Below are positions 10,015 through 19,839 of a stretch of DNA of 64,000 nucleotides, one piece after another. Positions within the stretch are counted from its first letter, which is position 1; every line of letters begins with the position of its first letter. A program made the translations under genes and the position numbers. The stretch is from Cylindrotheca closterium. Its lineage: Eukaryota; Bacillariophyta; Bacillariophyceae; Bacillariales; Bacillariaceae. The stretch is from positions 186,001 through 250,000 of the forward strand of contig CAKOGP040001947.1 of assembly GCA_933822405.4 (NCBI GenBank), read 5' to 3'. The notes below the pieces were generated by a model. That model did not search any database and was not told the origin of the DNA. It worked only from the letters and a program-made list of their open reading frames with translations.

Positions 10015-10643
10015 TCTATTATTCTATCTTGAATAGGCAATGCGTCTTGTCAATGTAGATGACCGTTTTCAGTTTGAGAGACTTATACTGAATTATATTA
10101 CTGTCCCGCGCTTGTTTCGAGTCATTATCGTCAAGATACTGGCTTGTTGATGCGTGCGCCGTTCGTTGGAAGAAAAGATATGTCTGGCATTCGTACGTCT
10201 TTCAATCTGGAACTGAAATAGCGTTAATTCAGCCTCCTCCCGCCAACCCAACCCGCCAACCCATACTGTACTGTACATTACAGTACTACGGTAGAGTCGC
10301 CAAACAATTACTTCATCAATCAAATACTTGCCTCAGGCACCTGCTACTGACGCACCTCTCGCGGTCACCATAGTGAGACTATGATTCTGATCTGACAAGA
10401 CGAGGTACCACATCCTTGCTGTCAAGAGACGAGTGACCAAGAAGGCGTCTGTGCTTTACTGGTGACAGTCGTCTATACAACTGCAAGAGAGCTAGAAGTA
10501 AGGAAGGCGTATCCAGCTAGGTAGTAACTTTGCGAGGTTCTTCATTCATTCAAGAGCTTCTCATATCGTCACTACAATTAATATCATAGCACTGAAATAG
10601 CGTTTTGGCACGCGCGCATTGGCGATTTCCAAAAAAATCTAAG
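10015..10643. promoter_or_regulatory. Divergent upstream region of PLAC8 copy 4 and the repeat coiled-coil gene
   Basis: A 629-bp gap between divergent starts. It contains a GTAC-rich palindromic patch near 10,262-10,292 (ACTGTACTGTACATTACAGT). No clear core promoter element can be named. Confidence 0.3.
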
Positions 10644-13328
10644 ATGATGACGTTACAGTGGATGATTTCAAATCGCCAAAACGCGGGCGTCAAAATATCG
10701 ATGCACACCTCAAAAAGAGTTGTCACGATGATGAGATCAGACTCCGATCTAGACGAAGTGGAAAGTATCCAAGAGCTAGCCATGACCGAAAACGAGGAGA
10801 GTACCAACGATGAAATAGAAGAAGCTGAGCCAACAGGAGATGATTCGATAAGCAAGGCATCCAAGAAAGAATGGAGAAAGCTCTGGCGCTCTCAGAAAGC
10901 CTACTGGCGAGAACGTGAAAGCGAGGCCAACCACAAATATGATGAGCGGGATGAAGCGCCTTCTGGCGGCGGTGAGGAGGGAAATGAAGGACACTCCAGT
11001 TTGAACGACGACGGACAAAACGACGAGCATGAGGATATCACTCAAATGGCGGGGGAAGAATCTGCTGTCGGGGAAGATTCTGACGAAAATGATACGGCCA
11101 ACAACAATACTTCAGACATCCAAAGTCCTAAGAAAGGATGGAAACTATTGAAAATTCTCAAACAAAGACGGGCTCAAGAAAAGGAGAATGGGCAGGGTGA
11201 AGCTACCGAGGAGGAAGGCGTGAAAAATGAGAAAAACGAGGAGGAAGAATCAGCACTCTGGCGCGATATTTCATTCACAATTGGTAGTCTTACAGACGAT
11301 GATAATGGACAAAGTACTGATGAAGATGGAAACAAGAGTTTGGAAAACATCGAAGAAGAGATTCTTCGCCAAGCGAGTATTGAGAACAACAATGACGATG
11401 GTTCGGGCGTAATTCCTCCCAGTCCTTGGTCTTCGTTAAAACGACTGCGAGACAAAATAAAAGACAATTCAACTCCAGAAGCAGAAGAAGAAGTCAAGTT
11501 TTTTGGGGACGACTACGAGGCAGATACCAGAATTGATCAACTGGACGAAGGAGAAAAAGATCAAGTTGATGGTGATAGAGATGAGGCAGGGGACGCACCT
11601 CGCGCATGGGTTTCGCTGAAACGAATCCGAGACAAAATAAAAGACAACGCAAGCATAAACAGAGAAGAAAAGAATGCCAAAAATGGTGAATGGGTTCAGA
11701 AGTCTGATGACATTGATGATGGTGTTGTTGATGCATCGGATGACACCGCCAAAGGTGACGAATATCCCGACGCACCAAATCCGTGGTCATCTTTGAAACG
11801 ATTCCGCGACAGAATAAAAGATAGTTCACACCCTGATGACGGTGAACCAGATGAACCAGCTGAGAGTATGGACGAAAATGTAGAATCAAAGGCGGCATCG
11901 GAAGCGGCAAATGACAGTGACGATACAATTGAAAATAACGGAAGCAACGATGAAATGGGAGACGAAACCAATCCCAGAAGATGGGGAGTACTCAAAAGGA
12001 TACGCAAGAAGCTTGACGTTGACAGCAATGGCAGCAATGACAGCATCGAAGATCAAATCGAGTCACTCGCCAAGGAATTGGAGAAAGAACAACAACATTC
12101 GGGTATTTCTTTCGCCAATGACGAGAATATAGACGACGACATTCCGCCCGAAGAGGATGCTGAAAAACCTCAAGACGAAACCAACAACGGGCCAAGAAAA
12201 GGCTGGACTTTACTGAAGAGGGTTCAAGATAGATTAACCTCGGAGAAAGAAATTGACGACGAAACTGGCGGTTATGATAACATCGATAACGCTTTTGCGT
12301 TTCGCACCTTCCATGTTCTTCATACTCGAAACCAAGAGTTGGAAGACCTTGTCGAGAGACTCCAGCGAGCAAATGAAATTTTGAAGGCCGAGTGCAAACT
12401 GAACACGGTGAAGGTGGTTGAGCTGTCAAACATGATTGAGACAAAAGGCGGTAATTGTGTGGAAGATGTGCTGTTGCAGAAGTCAATCGAAAATGCCGAA
12501 TTGTTAATGCAAGTTGACGAACTTCAAGTCGAGCTGAATAAAGCAAACAACTCTGTTGATAGCCTCAAGGTTGAGAACAAGGAGCAGAAACGACTCATCC
12601 ATGGCATGGGTAGGGTACTTGATGCGCTGCACTCCACACGTGTCGATGATTCGTCCTCAAATGTACCAAGTATGGGTTTGGCTGGAGAACTATCCATTGA
12701 TGATCTGGAACCCAAAGTAGAACGGATAATGGAAGACAGAGAGCAGTTGGTCCTTCGATGCAACCAGTTGGAACGAGAAAACGAATTGAAGGACGAACAA
12801 ATTGAAAAGTTATCGGAAGCCTTGGATGCTCAGTCGTTCCACCAAGCTTCTCTGGAAAAGGTCAAGGGAGGAGATGACGATTCGTCGGTTCATTCAGAAA
12901 TGACAAGATCGACGTACACTGGAACATCCGTGTCCTCAAGTTCTGTGGAAGATGATAGTGACGACAAGTATAACTCAAGAATTCGGAATCTATACCATTC
13001 CGTTTCGTCCAAGATGATGTCGGGCAACATGATGGAAATCGCGGAAGAAGACAACAACCCGTACTTCGATACTGAAACTTTATGCACCAACAACGACGAC
13101 GACTCTTCAGTGAACGCCATCCAAGGACATGGCGACGATTTGGAATCGTCCATCAAGAAGCGACTGAAGACTTCAGACCCAAAGTATGTCGAATTCTTGT
13201 CATTGATGGCCAAGAAGGGCATGGTATTGAAGTCCGTGCCATCCGAAGAAGCAACAGAACACCCTGATGAACGCCAAGAGCAAGAAACCAACAACAGAGA
13301 TGAAATTATTTGCGAATTGGTGATATGA
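10644..13328 (+). CDS. Acidic protein with six W-LKRxRDKIKD repeats and C-terminal coiled coil
   Basis: An intron-less frame of 894 residues from the first ATG (the open frame extends slightly upstream, but without ATG). The N-terminal half is strongly acidic and carries about six copies of a short basic/aromatic motif, P-x-x-W-x-x-L-K-R-x-R-D-K-I-K-D. They lie near 11,120, 11,425, 11,603, 11,781, 11,976 and 12,195; a weaker version is near 10,869. Copies are separated by 60-100 residues of Asp/Glu/Ser/Asn-rich linker. From about 12,300 the protein becomes a coiled coil (HTRNQELEDLVERLQRANEI, and further heptads to ~12,870), then a Ser-rich region and a short basic tail. The family is not recognised. 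Alternating acidic linkers and basic amphipathic motifs suggest repeated docking sites on a scaffold; this is inference only. Confidence 0.75.
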   Translation: MMTLQWMISNRQNAGVKISMHTSKRVVTMMRSDSDLDEVESIQELAMTENEESTNDEIEEAEPTGDDSISKASKKEWRKLWRSQKAYWRERESEANHKYDERDEAPSGGGEEGNEGHSSLNDDGQNDEHEDITQMAGEESAVGEDSDENDTANNNTSDIQSPKKGWKLLKILKQRRAQEKENGQGEATEEEGVKNEKNEEEESALWRDISFTIGSLTDDDNGQSTDEDGNKSLENIEEEILRQASIENNNDDGSGVIPPSPWSSLKRLRDKIKDNSTPEAEEEVKFFGDDYEADTRIDQLDEGEKDQVDGDRDEAGDAPRAWVSLKRIRDKIKDNASINREEKNAKNGEWVQKSDDIDDGVVDASDDTAKGDEYPDAPNPWSSLKRFRDRIKDSSHPDDGEPDEPAESMDENVESKAASEAANDSDDTIENNGSNDEMGDETNPRRWGVLKRIRKKLDVDSNGSNDSIEDQIESLAKELEKEQQHSGISFANDENIDDDIPPEEDAEKPQDETNNGPRKGWTLLKRVQDRLTSEKEIDDETGGYDNIDNAFAFRTFHVLHTRNQELEDLVERLQRANEILKAECKLNTVKVVELSNMIETKGGNCVEDVLLQKSIENAELLMQVDELQVELNKANNSVDSLKVENKEQKRLIHGMGRVLDALHSTRVDDSSSNVPSMGLAGELSIDDLEPKVERIMEDREQLVLRCNQLERENELKDEQIEKLSEALDAQSFHQASLEKVKGGDDDSSVHSEMTRSTYTGTSVSSSSVEDDSDDKYNSRIRNLYHSVSSKMMSGNMMEIAEEDNNPYFDTETLCTNNDDDSSVNAIQGHGDDLESSIKKRLKTSDPKYVEFLSLMAKKGMVLKSVPSEEATEHPDERQEQETNNRDEIICELVI

Positions 13329-13573
13329 TGATTGATTTCATGTTCACCTTAGATAGAAAATCTGCATTTGCAGTTGCCGTGACTTGACCGACAACTTTTA
13401 TTATAGAACTCTTTTAAAATATATGACAACACTATTCCGTAAATAATTTGCGAATTGGTGACATTATGATTGATTTCATGTTCACCTTAGATAGAAAAGC
13501 TGCATATGCAGTCGTCGTGACTTGGCCGACAACTTTTAGAACTCTTCAAATGTATGACAAGTATTCCGTAACT
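13305..13573 (+). repeat. Tandem duplication of a gene's 3' end
   Basis: Two direct copies of ~135 bp lie at 13,305-13,442 and 13,443-13,573. They share TTTGCGAATTGGTGA, GATTGATTTCATGTTCACC, GTGACTTG.CCGACAACTTTT and TTCCGTAA. The first copy contains the last codons and the stop of the preceding gene; the second lies wholly downstream. The copies differ by several substitutions and small indels, so the event is not very recent. Confidence 0.8.
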
Positions 13574-13646
13574 CGGGCGCGTATATTGACGAAGCTACAG
13601 TATGCGTTTCCTTGATCAGCGAAATAGAACCAAATGCTTTCAGTAG

Positions 13647-14111
13647 CTAAGTTTCCCTACTTATCGTCATCCCCAATGATTCCATCTCCTTTCTACACGG
13701 TGTCACTGTATTCTTTAGATACAATTCCTTATTCTCTTTGCAAAAGTTCTCAAAGCTCCATTCTTGGTCCAGAAGAAGCATTTCCATCAGATCGGGATTC
13801 CAAATGTAGGCAAAGGCTTCCACGGATTTCTGATTCTTTGTTCTTACTTCCACAACCTTCCTAATGTACTCATCACTCTCAAACCAATCGAATAATTCCA
13901 ATTCTTTGGGAGTTAAATCTTCAATCAATAGGCCGTTCACTTGTTTCGTTGGATTGGAAATCATGGCAGGAAAGACAAATCCTTTGACGGGATGCCTGGA
14001 ATGCCCGTCCAAGATCGCTGGAGGAAATGATTCTACTGACAGAGGCCGACCTAACAAGGTCTCGACGACCTGGGGACTTGATAGGGTGCCATACACAAAA
14101 ACAGGTCTCAT
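13647..14111 (-). CDS. AIG2/gamma-glutamylcyclotransferase-like protein
   Basis: A single exon of 154 residues, the normal size for this family. It begins FVYGTLSSPQVVETLLGR: the YGTL at residues 7-10 is the substrate-binding loop of GGCT/AIG2 folds. VKGFVFPAMI and VNGLLIEDLT follow, then ELELFDWFESDEYIRKVVEV, which holds the glutamate expected to act as general acid/base, and an AYIWNP strand. Family members cleave gamma-glutamyl amines or gamma-glutamyl amino acids to release 5-oxoproline. Which substrate applies here cannot be told. No targeting signal is seen. Confidence 0.85.
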   Translation of the reverse strand: MRPVFVYGTLSSPQVVETLLGRPLSVESFPPAILDGHSRHPVKGFVFPAMISNPTKQVNGLLIEDLTPKELELFDWFESDEYIRKVVEVRTKNQKSVEAFAYIWNPDLMEMLLLDQEWSFENFCKENKELYLKNTVTPCRKEMESLGMTISRET

Positions 14112-14380
14112 GATTTGATTGGAGTACGCCTACAGTATATTATTGTTATTCGTCACTGCATCGATGATGATGACAATGATGATGTTGAGAATGAATGCAG
14201 AACACTGCAATAATAGTGAATGCACGAGTGGGTGGACAGAAATACTACAACAAAAACGTTTTCTGTCTACCTTTGCGACTCGTACGACTGTTTTAGAGGG
14301 CACCATTTTCACTGAAGTTGCAATAAGATACAGTACTGAAGACATTTACCAAACTAAAGAAGTAAGGTGAAGGTCACAAT

Positions 14381-17131
14381 TTATGCGCTTATCCTGTAGC
14401 ACTGCTGGCAAAAGAATGATGGCAAACTCCAAGGTACTGCTGGGTCCTCATCTGGAAAATCGCAGCTAGTGCCCCTAAATATGTCCCTAAGGTTGACATT
14501 GTTCCCCATCCGATCGCCCCAGCTACAAAGATGCCGATTGAAAGATGTCGCATCAGAGAACATTAATTCCATGTCAGTGACGGAAGAAATATCCCATCTT
14601 GATACGTCTCCATTGAAAGCTGACGCGCGGTCGAACATTCGCCGCATTGTAGAGACAGAAGAAACATCCAAGGATGGCAAATCTTGATTGAAGGCTTCTG
14701 CACCTTCGAACATGTAAGCCATGTTGGTCACAGCTGACACATCCCATGCATTAATGTCTTGATTGAAGGAAACTGCATAATAAAACATTTCATACATCGT
14801 TGTGACAGAAGAGACATCCCAACTCGAAATGGGTTGGTTGAAGGAAGACTGCCCAATTGATGGACCGCTCGAACTGCTGAACATGGCAGACATGTCAGTT
14901 ACAGAAGAGACATCCCATGCGTTTATGTCTTGATTGAACGATTTTGCTCCTCGAAACATCTCTCGCATATTTGTGACAGAAGAGACATTCCATGATGATA
15001 TGTCTTGATTGAATGATGGTGTATCTGCAAACATGGACTGCATGTTCGTTACAGATGACACGTCCCAACTCGAAATGTCATAGTTGAATGAGGATGATTG
15101 TATCGGGTCATCTAAGCGAAAAAGTCCTTCCATACTGGTGACGCCTGCACCAAAACACCAGTCTTCGATTGGTCCATATTGGGCCTCAACAGGTGCCTTA
15201 AGAGCAGAGGCTATAGAAGACCCAGAAGCTATCAACCAGCCATCAATTGCATCCGAAAGCTCACTGTTGGTTTCAAAGCATGGGAGTGTAGGAGAAGGAG
15301 TCGGGCCATTACTGGGAGACGGAGTTGGTCCAGAGGTCGGGGATCTTGTCGGTTGGGGAGTTGTGGGTACGGGCGTCGGCGAGGCTGTTGGTAGCAAAGT
15401 AGGTCCAGGTGTCGGTGGAGCAGTGGGCCCCGGGGTTGGCGAAGGCGTGGGTTGGGGAGTAGGCTCCAAGGTTGGACCAGGTGTACTGACAGTTGGTCCG
15501 AGTGAAGGAAAAGCCGACGGAAAATGGCTGGGTATCGAAGTTGGTTCATCCGTGGTCGGCAACGTAGCAGGAGCTCGCGTTGGACTGCTAGAAAGTTCCA
15601 CAGTTGGAGCACTTGATGGAATTGTACTTGGTGTGGCAGAGGGCAGTGTAGATGGAACGGGAGTAGTGGATCCCAAAGAAACAATGCGAATTTCTTTGAA
15701 TGGCAATTCCAAATTAAGCTTTGTCACAAGCTCTGATTCTGGTCCGAATACTTGAATGAGCATACTTGCCAAGGTAAATTCGTTCTCAGACTTTTCCAAG
15801 TACAGGTCAATGATCGTGGATACATGCAAGCACGGGGTTTCGTTGCTTTCTACACAAGGCGTCGCCGATTCTGGTTGTACTGTCACCAAACCATTTACAA
15901 TCTTCACAGTGTTCGAGGAAGGACTACTCTGACGGGATAGTCCAGCGTGTGTTCCCCGCATTCGCCTTCCAGTTTTGACTGGACATCCAACAAGCTCTGG
16001 CATGAGAAGCGCTTGAATTTTCTCTTCCAAGTCTTGCGCAGTTGAGTCTTCAGGGAATTCAGAATCCAAGACAACATCCATTTGCACATGGAAACTTTGC
16101 AATACAGTATCCTCTTGTCCAACTGCATCTTCTCCGTTGGCAACTGCGGAGCAGTCTTTGGGTGAAGGAAGATCCAACGGAACGAGACTGCTTGGAGTGC
16201 TCGATGGTGATCCAGACGGACTGTTGGAAACAGGTGTCATTGTCGGTGAAGCTGAAACATTGCTTCCTGCTACAGAATTTGAGTCAGCAATGGCGGCTGC
16301 GGTTGTGCCTTGTTGACTCGCAACAAAGGCACCGGCTGCTCCTCCCACCAAGATGAGGAGGACAACGATCCAGAACCAGGCTTTACAGTAAAATGGTTTC
16401 TCTTTCGAATCTTCTTGCTTATCTTCTTCGTCATGAAGAGTCCGCGGACTATCTGTCTCCAACATTGCAACTTGTTGTGTTTGTTCAGTTTGTTCAGCTT
16501 CTTCAGCAACAACGGCCGCATCAACGGCAACCTCTCTATTTTTGGTCTGCTCAATTGCACAGGCTTCCGGAACTGGATCCATCCCGCCAGATTCGATAGA
16601 ACCAGCCGGGGCCACAGCAGCTGCTGATTGGTCTTCGTTCGTTCTTCGACTCCGTTCACGATGGGCATCGTCATTTCTTCGCACAGTACGGGAAGCTCCG
16701 GACGACTTTTCCTTGCGCCTTCTGGATCGCTCATTTGCATCGAAATTGAGTTCTGTTAGTGCAACCGCACCGGGCTTCGAAGCATGGTCTCGGCCACGAC
16801 CACGACTCTTGAGCTTGGAATCTGCATCATTTCTTCTCCCTCTACTCTTTGCAGCTTTGTCCCCGTCGCGGGCACGACGACCCTTTATCCTGGCTTCAAC
16901 ATCCTTTCTTCTTTCTCTACTCTTTGCAATTTTGTCCATGCCAGTGTCAGCCGCTTCTTCGTCGATCTCTGGAGAACGACTTCGATGACGTCGATTTTTG
17001 CTGTTCTTGCCTGCATCTTTTTTTCTCGTTCTACGCTTTCCAACTTCCGATGGGCTCTGTTCTTGAAGGTGAGCACCTTTGCTCTCGCTCGCACCTGTTT
17101 CCTTTTCCTGTTCCGCTGCATCTTCCACCAT
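14381..17131 (-). CDS. Membrane-anchored DUF285 (BspA-like) repeat protein with Pro/Thr stalk
   Basis: A single exon of 916 residues. Residues 1-245 are charged and Arg/Ser/Lys-rich, with repeated SRxRRxD words. A single membrane helix is at about 251-272 ([14 protein letters not shown]). It is followed by a Ser/Pro spacer, a conserved region ([12 protein letters not shown] to [12 protein letters not shown], then [11 protein letters not shown]) and a Pro/Thr/Ser stalk of repeated PTPxPT words at ~490-640. The C-terminal ~270 residues are DUF285 repeats of ~24 residues: [16 protein letters not shown] and variants. DUF285 domains form short leucine-rich-repeat-like solenoids and are greatly expanded in diatoms. 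The expected topology is cytosolic charged tail, membrane helix, extracellular stalk and repeat head. A paralogous stalk occurs in the pseudogene at 19.9-22.8 kb. Ligand and role are unknown. Confidence 0.85.
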   Translation of the reverse strand: MVEDAAEQEKETGASESKGAHLQEQSPSEVGKRRTRKKDAGKNSKNRRHRSRSPEIDEEAADTGMDKIAKSRERRKDVEARIKGRRARDGDKAAKSRGRRNDADSKLKSRGRGRDHASKPGAVALTELNFDANERSRRRKEKSSGASRTVRRNDDAHRERSRRTNEDQSAAAVAPAGSIESGGMDPVPEACAIEQTKNREVAVDAAVVAEEAEQTEQTQQVAMLETDSPRTLHDEEDKQEDSKEKPFYCKAWFWIVVLLILVGGAAGAFVASQQGTTAAAIADSNSVAGSNVSASPTMTPVSNSPSGSPSSTPSSLVPLDLPSPKDCSAVANGEDAVGQEDTVLQSFHVQMDVVLDSEFPEDSTAQDLEEKIQALLMPELVGCPVKTGRRMRGTHAGLSRQSSPSSNTVKIVNGLVTVQPESATPCVESNETPCLHVSTIIDLYLEKSENEFTLASMLIQVFGPESELVTKLNLELPFKEIRIVSLGSTTPVPSTLPSATPSTIPSSAPTVELSSSPTRAPATLPTTDEPTSIPSHFPSAFPSLGPTVSTPGPTLEPTPQPTPSPTPGPTAPPTPGPTLLPTASPTPVPTTPQPTRSPTSGPTPSPSNGPTPSPTLPCFETNSELSDAIDGWLIASGSSIASALKAPVEAQYGPIEDWCFGAGVTSMEGLFRLDDPIQSSSFNYDISSWDVSSVTNMQSMFADTPSFNQDISSWNVSSVTNMREMFRGAKSFNQDINAWDVSSVTDMSAMFSSSSGPSIGQSSFNQPISSWDVSSVTTMYEMFYYAVSFNQDINAWDVSAVTNMAYMFEGAEAFNQDLPSLDVSSVSTMRRMFDRASAFNGDVSRWDISSVTDMELMFSDATSFNRHLCSWGDRMGNNVNLRDIFRGTSCDFPDEDPAVPWSLPSFFCQQCYRISA

Positions 17132-17687
17132 TGTCTCTAATGTGATTCACCCCCCAAATTCACTTCTCTTACTCTTACATATTATACAGCCAAACCGCAA
17201 ACATATCATTTTTGGTACCAACTGAAGTGGCGGAAGATGACGTTGCGACAAGTAGAAGTTGCCGGGCTTTTGGAGCACGCACGTGATTAAGACATTATTA
17301 ATATTACTACTACTAGACGGTCCGACAGTAGAAAACTGAACATGCCACATGTTCATTTGTTCGTCAGACGTATAATAATTGATCTTGGCGGTATTCAACT
17401 TCTGTTTTATGTGGGCCCGAGATCAATTATGTGAGATGTCCATTTGGAATTATTGGCATCAATCACGAATGCAGGTTGATTGATTCAAGCGACTGCTTTT
17501 CAAAGATATTTGAGTCAAGTCAGTCAATCAATAAGTCATACCATCATTGATTGTTCGTTGACATGAAAATGATGTCCTTGATTGAATGACTCGGTGATTG
17601 GTTGTTCACTGTACAGACTGTACACTTTGTCCACATATTACGCTGGACCACTTGTAATACTCCAGAATATCTTATATTAAACGTATA
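17132..17687. promoter_or_regulatory. Divergent upstream region of the DUF285 and TPR genes
   Basis: A 556-bp gap between two divergently transcribed genes. It contains several TGATTGATT/TTGATTG words (17,468-17,590) and a GTACAGACTGTACA near-palindrome at 17,614-17,627. No RNA gene is recognised. Confidence 0.3.
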
Positions 17688-19781
17688 ATGGCAGCCTTGG
17701 GAATTGACGAAGCAAAGATTCTCCAAATCTTGGAGAATAATATCGAAGATGTGGCAACCAATAACATTCGCGAATCAAACGAAGAATTCCTCAATACTCT
17801 ACACGGCTATCTCGATTGTCGTGCTCAGATGGATGCTGAATATAACAGGGTTGATACAAAGCAGGAATTGGCCAGCTTTGAAATGGAGAGTGACTCGGGA
17901 GGAATCGAAGATGACACGCTGGATGACAAGAATATGTACAAGTATGAATATCAGCAGCAATCGACGGAATGGGAGCCTGTCAAGGATATCTGTGAATTAT
18001 ACGCAGCTGCTGAAATGATACGTCCGGTCTATATGGAAAAGGTGGAGTCACTAGTCGCCCAGGTAAAGGAGATTCATGGGGAAGGCTCAAAGATCAAGAT
18101 CAAGATTCCACCCCTCAAGGGCAAAGAACGGGCCATGGCCAAAGCAGAAGATGATTACGGCAATCGTGACCCGGGACCAGCAGTCTCTTGGTTGTACGAC
18201 ATTGTGCGAGGTAGTGTTCTATTTTCATCAGCCGATTGTCTCTTGACATGCGTCCGCTTGATCAAGGAGGATGAATCGATTCACATTGTCAAATCCAAGA
18301 ACCGATTTGCCAATCCGACACTGACAGGATACCGAGATTGGAATCTGCAGATCAAGATTGAAGAGCCCGAGGAGGAGTTTGAACACGTTTGTGAACTGCA
18401 GTTGCATCACGAATCCATCAAGGAATTGTCAATTTCTTCGCATTCGCACCATTACTACGAATTTTTCAGGAAATACTTTGCCGGAGCCACGGATACTTTG
18501 ACCGATCGTTTGGAGGATCTCAAAATTGTTGCGGGTGGCGATAAACTCGATGGAGCGTTCTTGAACCAACTTCTTGAAGAAACAGGAGATCTGGAGAGAC
18601 TGAAACGGTTGGCGGATCTTTTTGGTGATTTTCTGTGCGAATTTCAATGGACCAACAAAGTGTACGCCAAAATACTAAAACAGCAGTTGGCGGATGCCTC
18701 CCAAGAAGATAGTTTCAACATTGCAATGACAATCAATAACTTGGCAAACAACTTTCAGCAGCAGGGCAAACTGAAGGAGGCCTATTCGATGTACGAACAA
18801 GTCCTTCAACTTAACAAGACTGCTTTCGGTGAGGACCACGCATCGATTGCAGTTACGCTCACAAACATGGCCAACGCAAAGTCAAGGCAAGGGAAATCAG
18901 GTGAAGCGATGGCTCTGTACCAAGAGTCACTGGAAATGAAACAGAGGAATCTTGGTCACGATGATTCTTCGGTCGCCGAAACGTTGAACAATGTTGGCAA
19001 CGCCCTGCACAAGCAAGGGAAGTGGGACGACGCCATGGCCAAATACAAAGAAGCGCTGGAAATCTACAGTGGTACCCTTGGCGAAGACTCATCTTCTGTT
19101 GCAGTGACAACCAGCAATATGGCAAACGTCTTGAAGAGCAAGGGTGAATTGGATGGAGCCATGGAAAAATACCAAGAGGCATTGGAAATCTACAAGAGGA
19201 CACTGGGTATGGACCATGCATCAGTCGCGGTGACACTCAATAACATGGGAAACATTATGGAAGAAAAGAACAGTATGGATGAGGCCATGCATTTTTACGA
19301 ACAGGCTCTGAGTATCAAAAAGCAGACAATGGGCGAGGAGCACTCGTCTGTTGCAGCCACCCTGAACAATATCGCGGCAATTCTTCAAAAACAAAAAAAG
19401 TTTAACGAGGCCATGGCGATCTACAAAAGCGTTGTCAAGATTTATAGCAAAACGGTCGGAGAAGATCACCCCAATGCAGCCATAACGGTGAGCAACATGG
19501 CGAATATTCTCAAGCTTCAAGGGAAGGTGGACGAGGCCATTTCCCGGTATCAGCAAGCCCTTGTCATCAAACGAAAGGCGTATGGCGAGGAACATGCTTC
19601 CGTTGCAATCACGATAAACAACATTTCCACCCTACAAGAAGCCCAAGGGAGACTGGAGGAGGCGTTGTCTTCTTCCAGAGAAGCACTTGTGATCTTCCAG
19701 AAAACAGTTGGGGACGAACATGCGCATACTGCACTGGTGAAGAAGCGAATTACTAGATTGGAGAGCAAGATTGGAAAGTGA
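17688..19781 (+). CDS. RelA/SpoT-like domain plus kinesin-light-chain-type TPR protein
   Basis: A single exon of 697 residues. Residues ~165-260 resemble the nucleotidyltransferase fold of RelA/SpoT proteins in a degenerate form: DIVRGSVLFSSADCL, KSKNRFANPTLTGYRDWNL and VCELQLHHESIKEL correspond to the D-x-x-R/G start, the GYR(D)xxL motif and the E(L)Q strand. The usual basic ATP loop is not obvious, so activity is doubtful. Residues ~345-690 are eight TPR units of 42 residues of the kinesin-light-chain type, with the repeated pattern VAxTLNNMxNxxxxxGxxxEAMxxYxxALEI and GEDHxS. These units bind peptide ligands. Similar fusions are known from stramenopiles. A cytosolic adaptor is likely; nucleotide binding is uncertain. 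Confidence 0.8.
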   Translation: MAALGIDEAKILQILENNIEDVATNNIRESNEEFLNTLHGYLDCRAQMDAEYNRVDTKQELASFEMESDSGGIEDDTLDDKNMYKYEYQQQSTEWEPVKDICELYAAAEMIRPVYMEKVESLVAQVKEIHGEGSKIKIKIPPLKGKERAMAKAEDDYGNRDPGPAVSWLYDIVRGSVLFSSADCLLTCVRLIKEDESIHIVKSKNRFANPTLTGYRDWNLQIKIEEPEEEFEHVCELQLHHESIKELSISSHSHHYYEFFRKYFAGATDTLTDRLEDLKIVAGGDKLDGAFLNQLLEETGDLERLKRLADLFGDFLCEFQWTNKVYAKILKQQLADASQEDSFNIAMTINNLANNFQQQGKLKEAYSMYEQVLQLNKTAFGEDHASIAVTLTNMANAKSRQGKSGEAMALYQESLEMKQRNLGHDDSSVAETLNNVGNALHKQGKWDDAMAKYKEALEIYSGTLGEDSSSVAVTTSNMANVLKSKGELDGAMEKYQEALEIYKRTLGMDHASVAVTLNNMGNIMEEKNSMDEAMHFYEQALSIKKQTMGEEHSSVAATLNNIAAILQKQKKFNEAMAIYKSVVKIYSKTVGEDHPNAAITVSNMANILKLQGKVDEAISRYQQALVIKRKAYGEEHASVAITINNISTLQEAQGRLEEALSSSREALVIFQKTVGDEHAHTALVKKRITRLESKIGK

Positions 19782-19839
19782 AAGCAAATTCGGTTTTAAT
19801 TCCTTTTGCGACTGGTCCTTATACCATTTTCTCTTGAAA

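Noticed and set aside
15084..15755. 223-residue plus frame rich in Gly/Val
   Set aside because: It is the antisense of the Pro/Thr stalk of the DUF285 gene and has no independent support.
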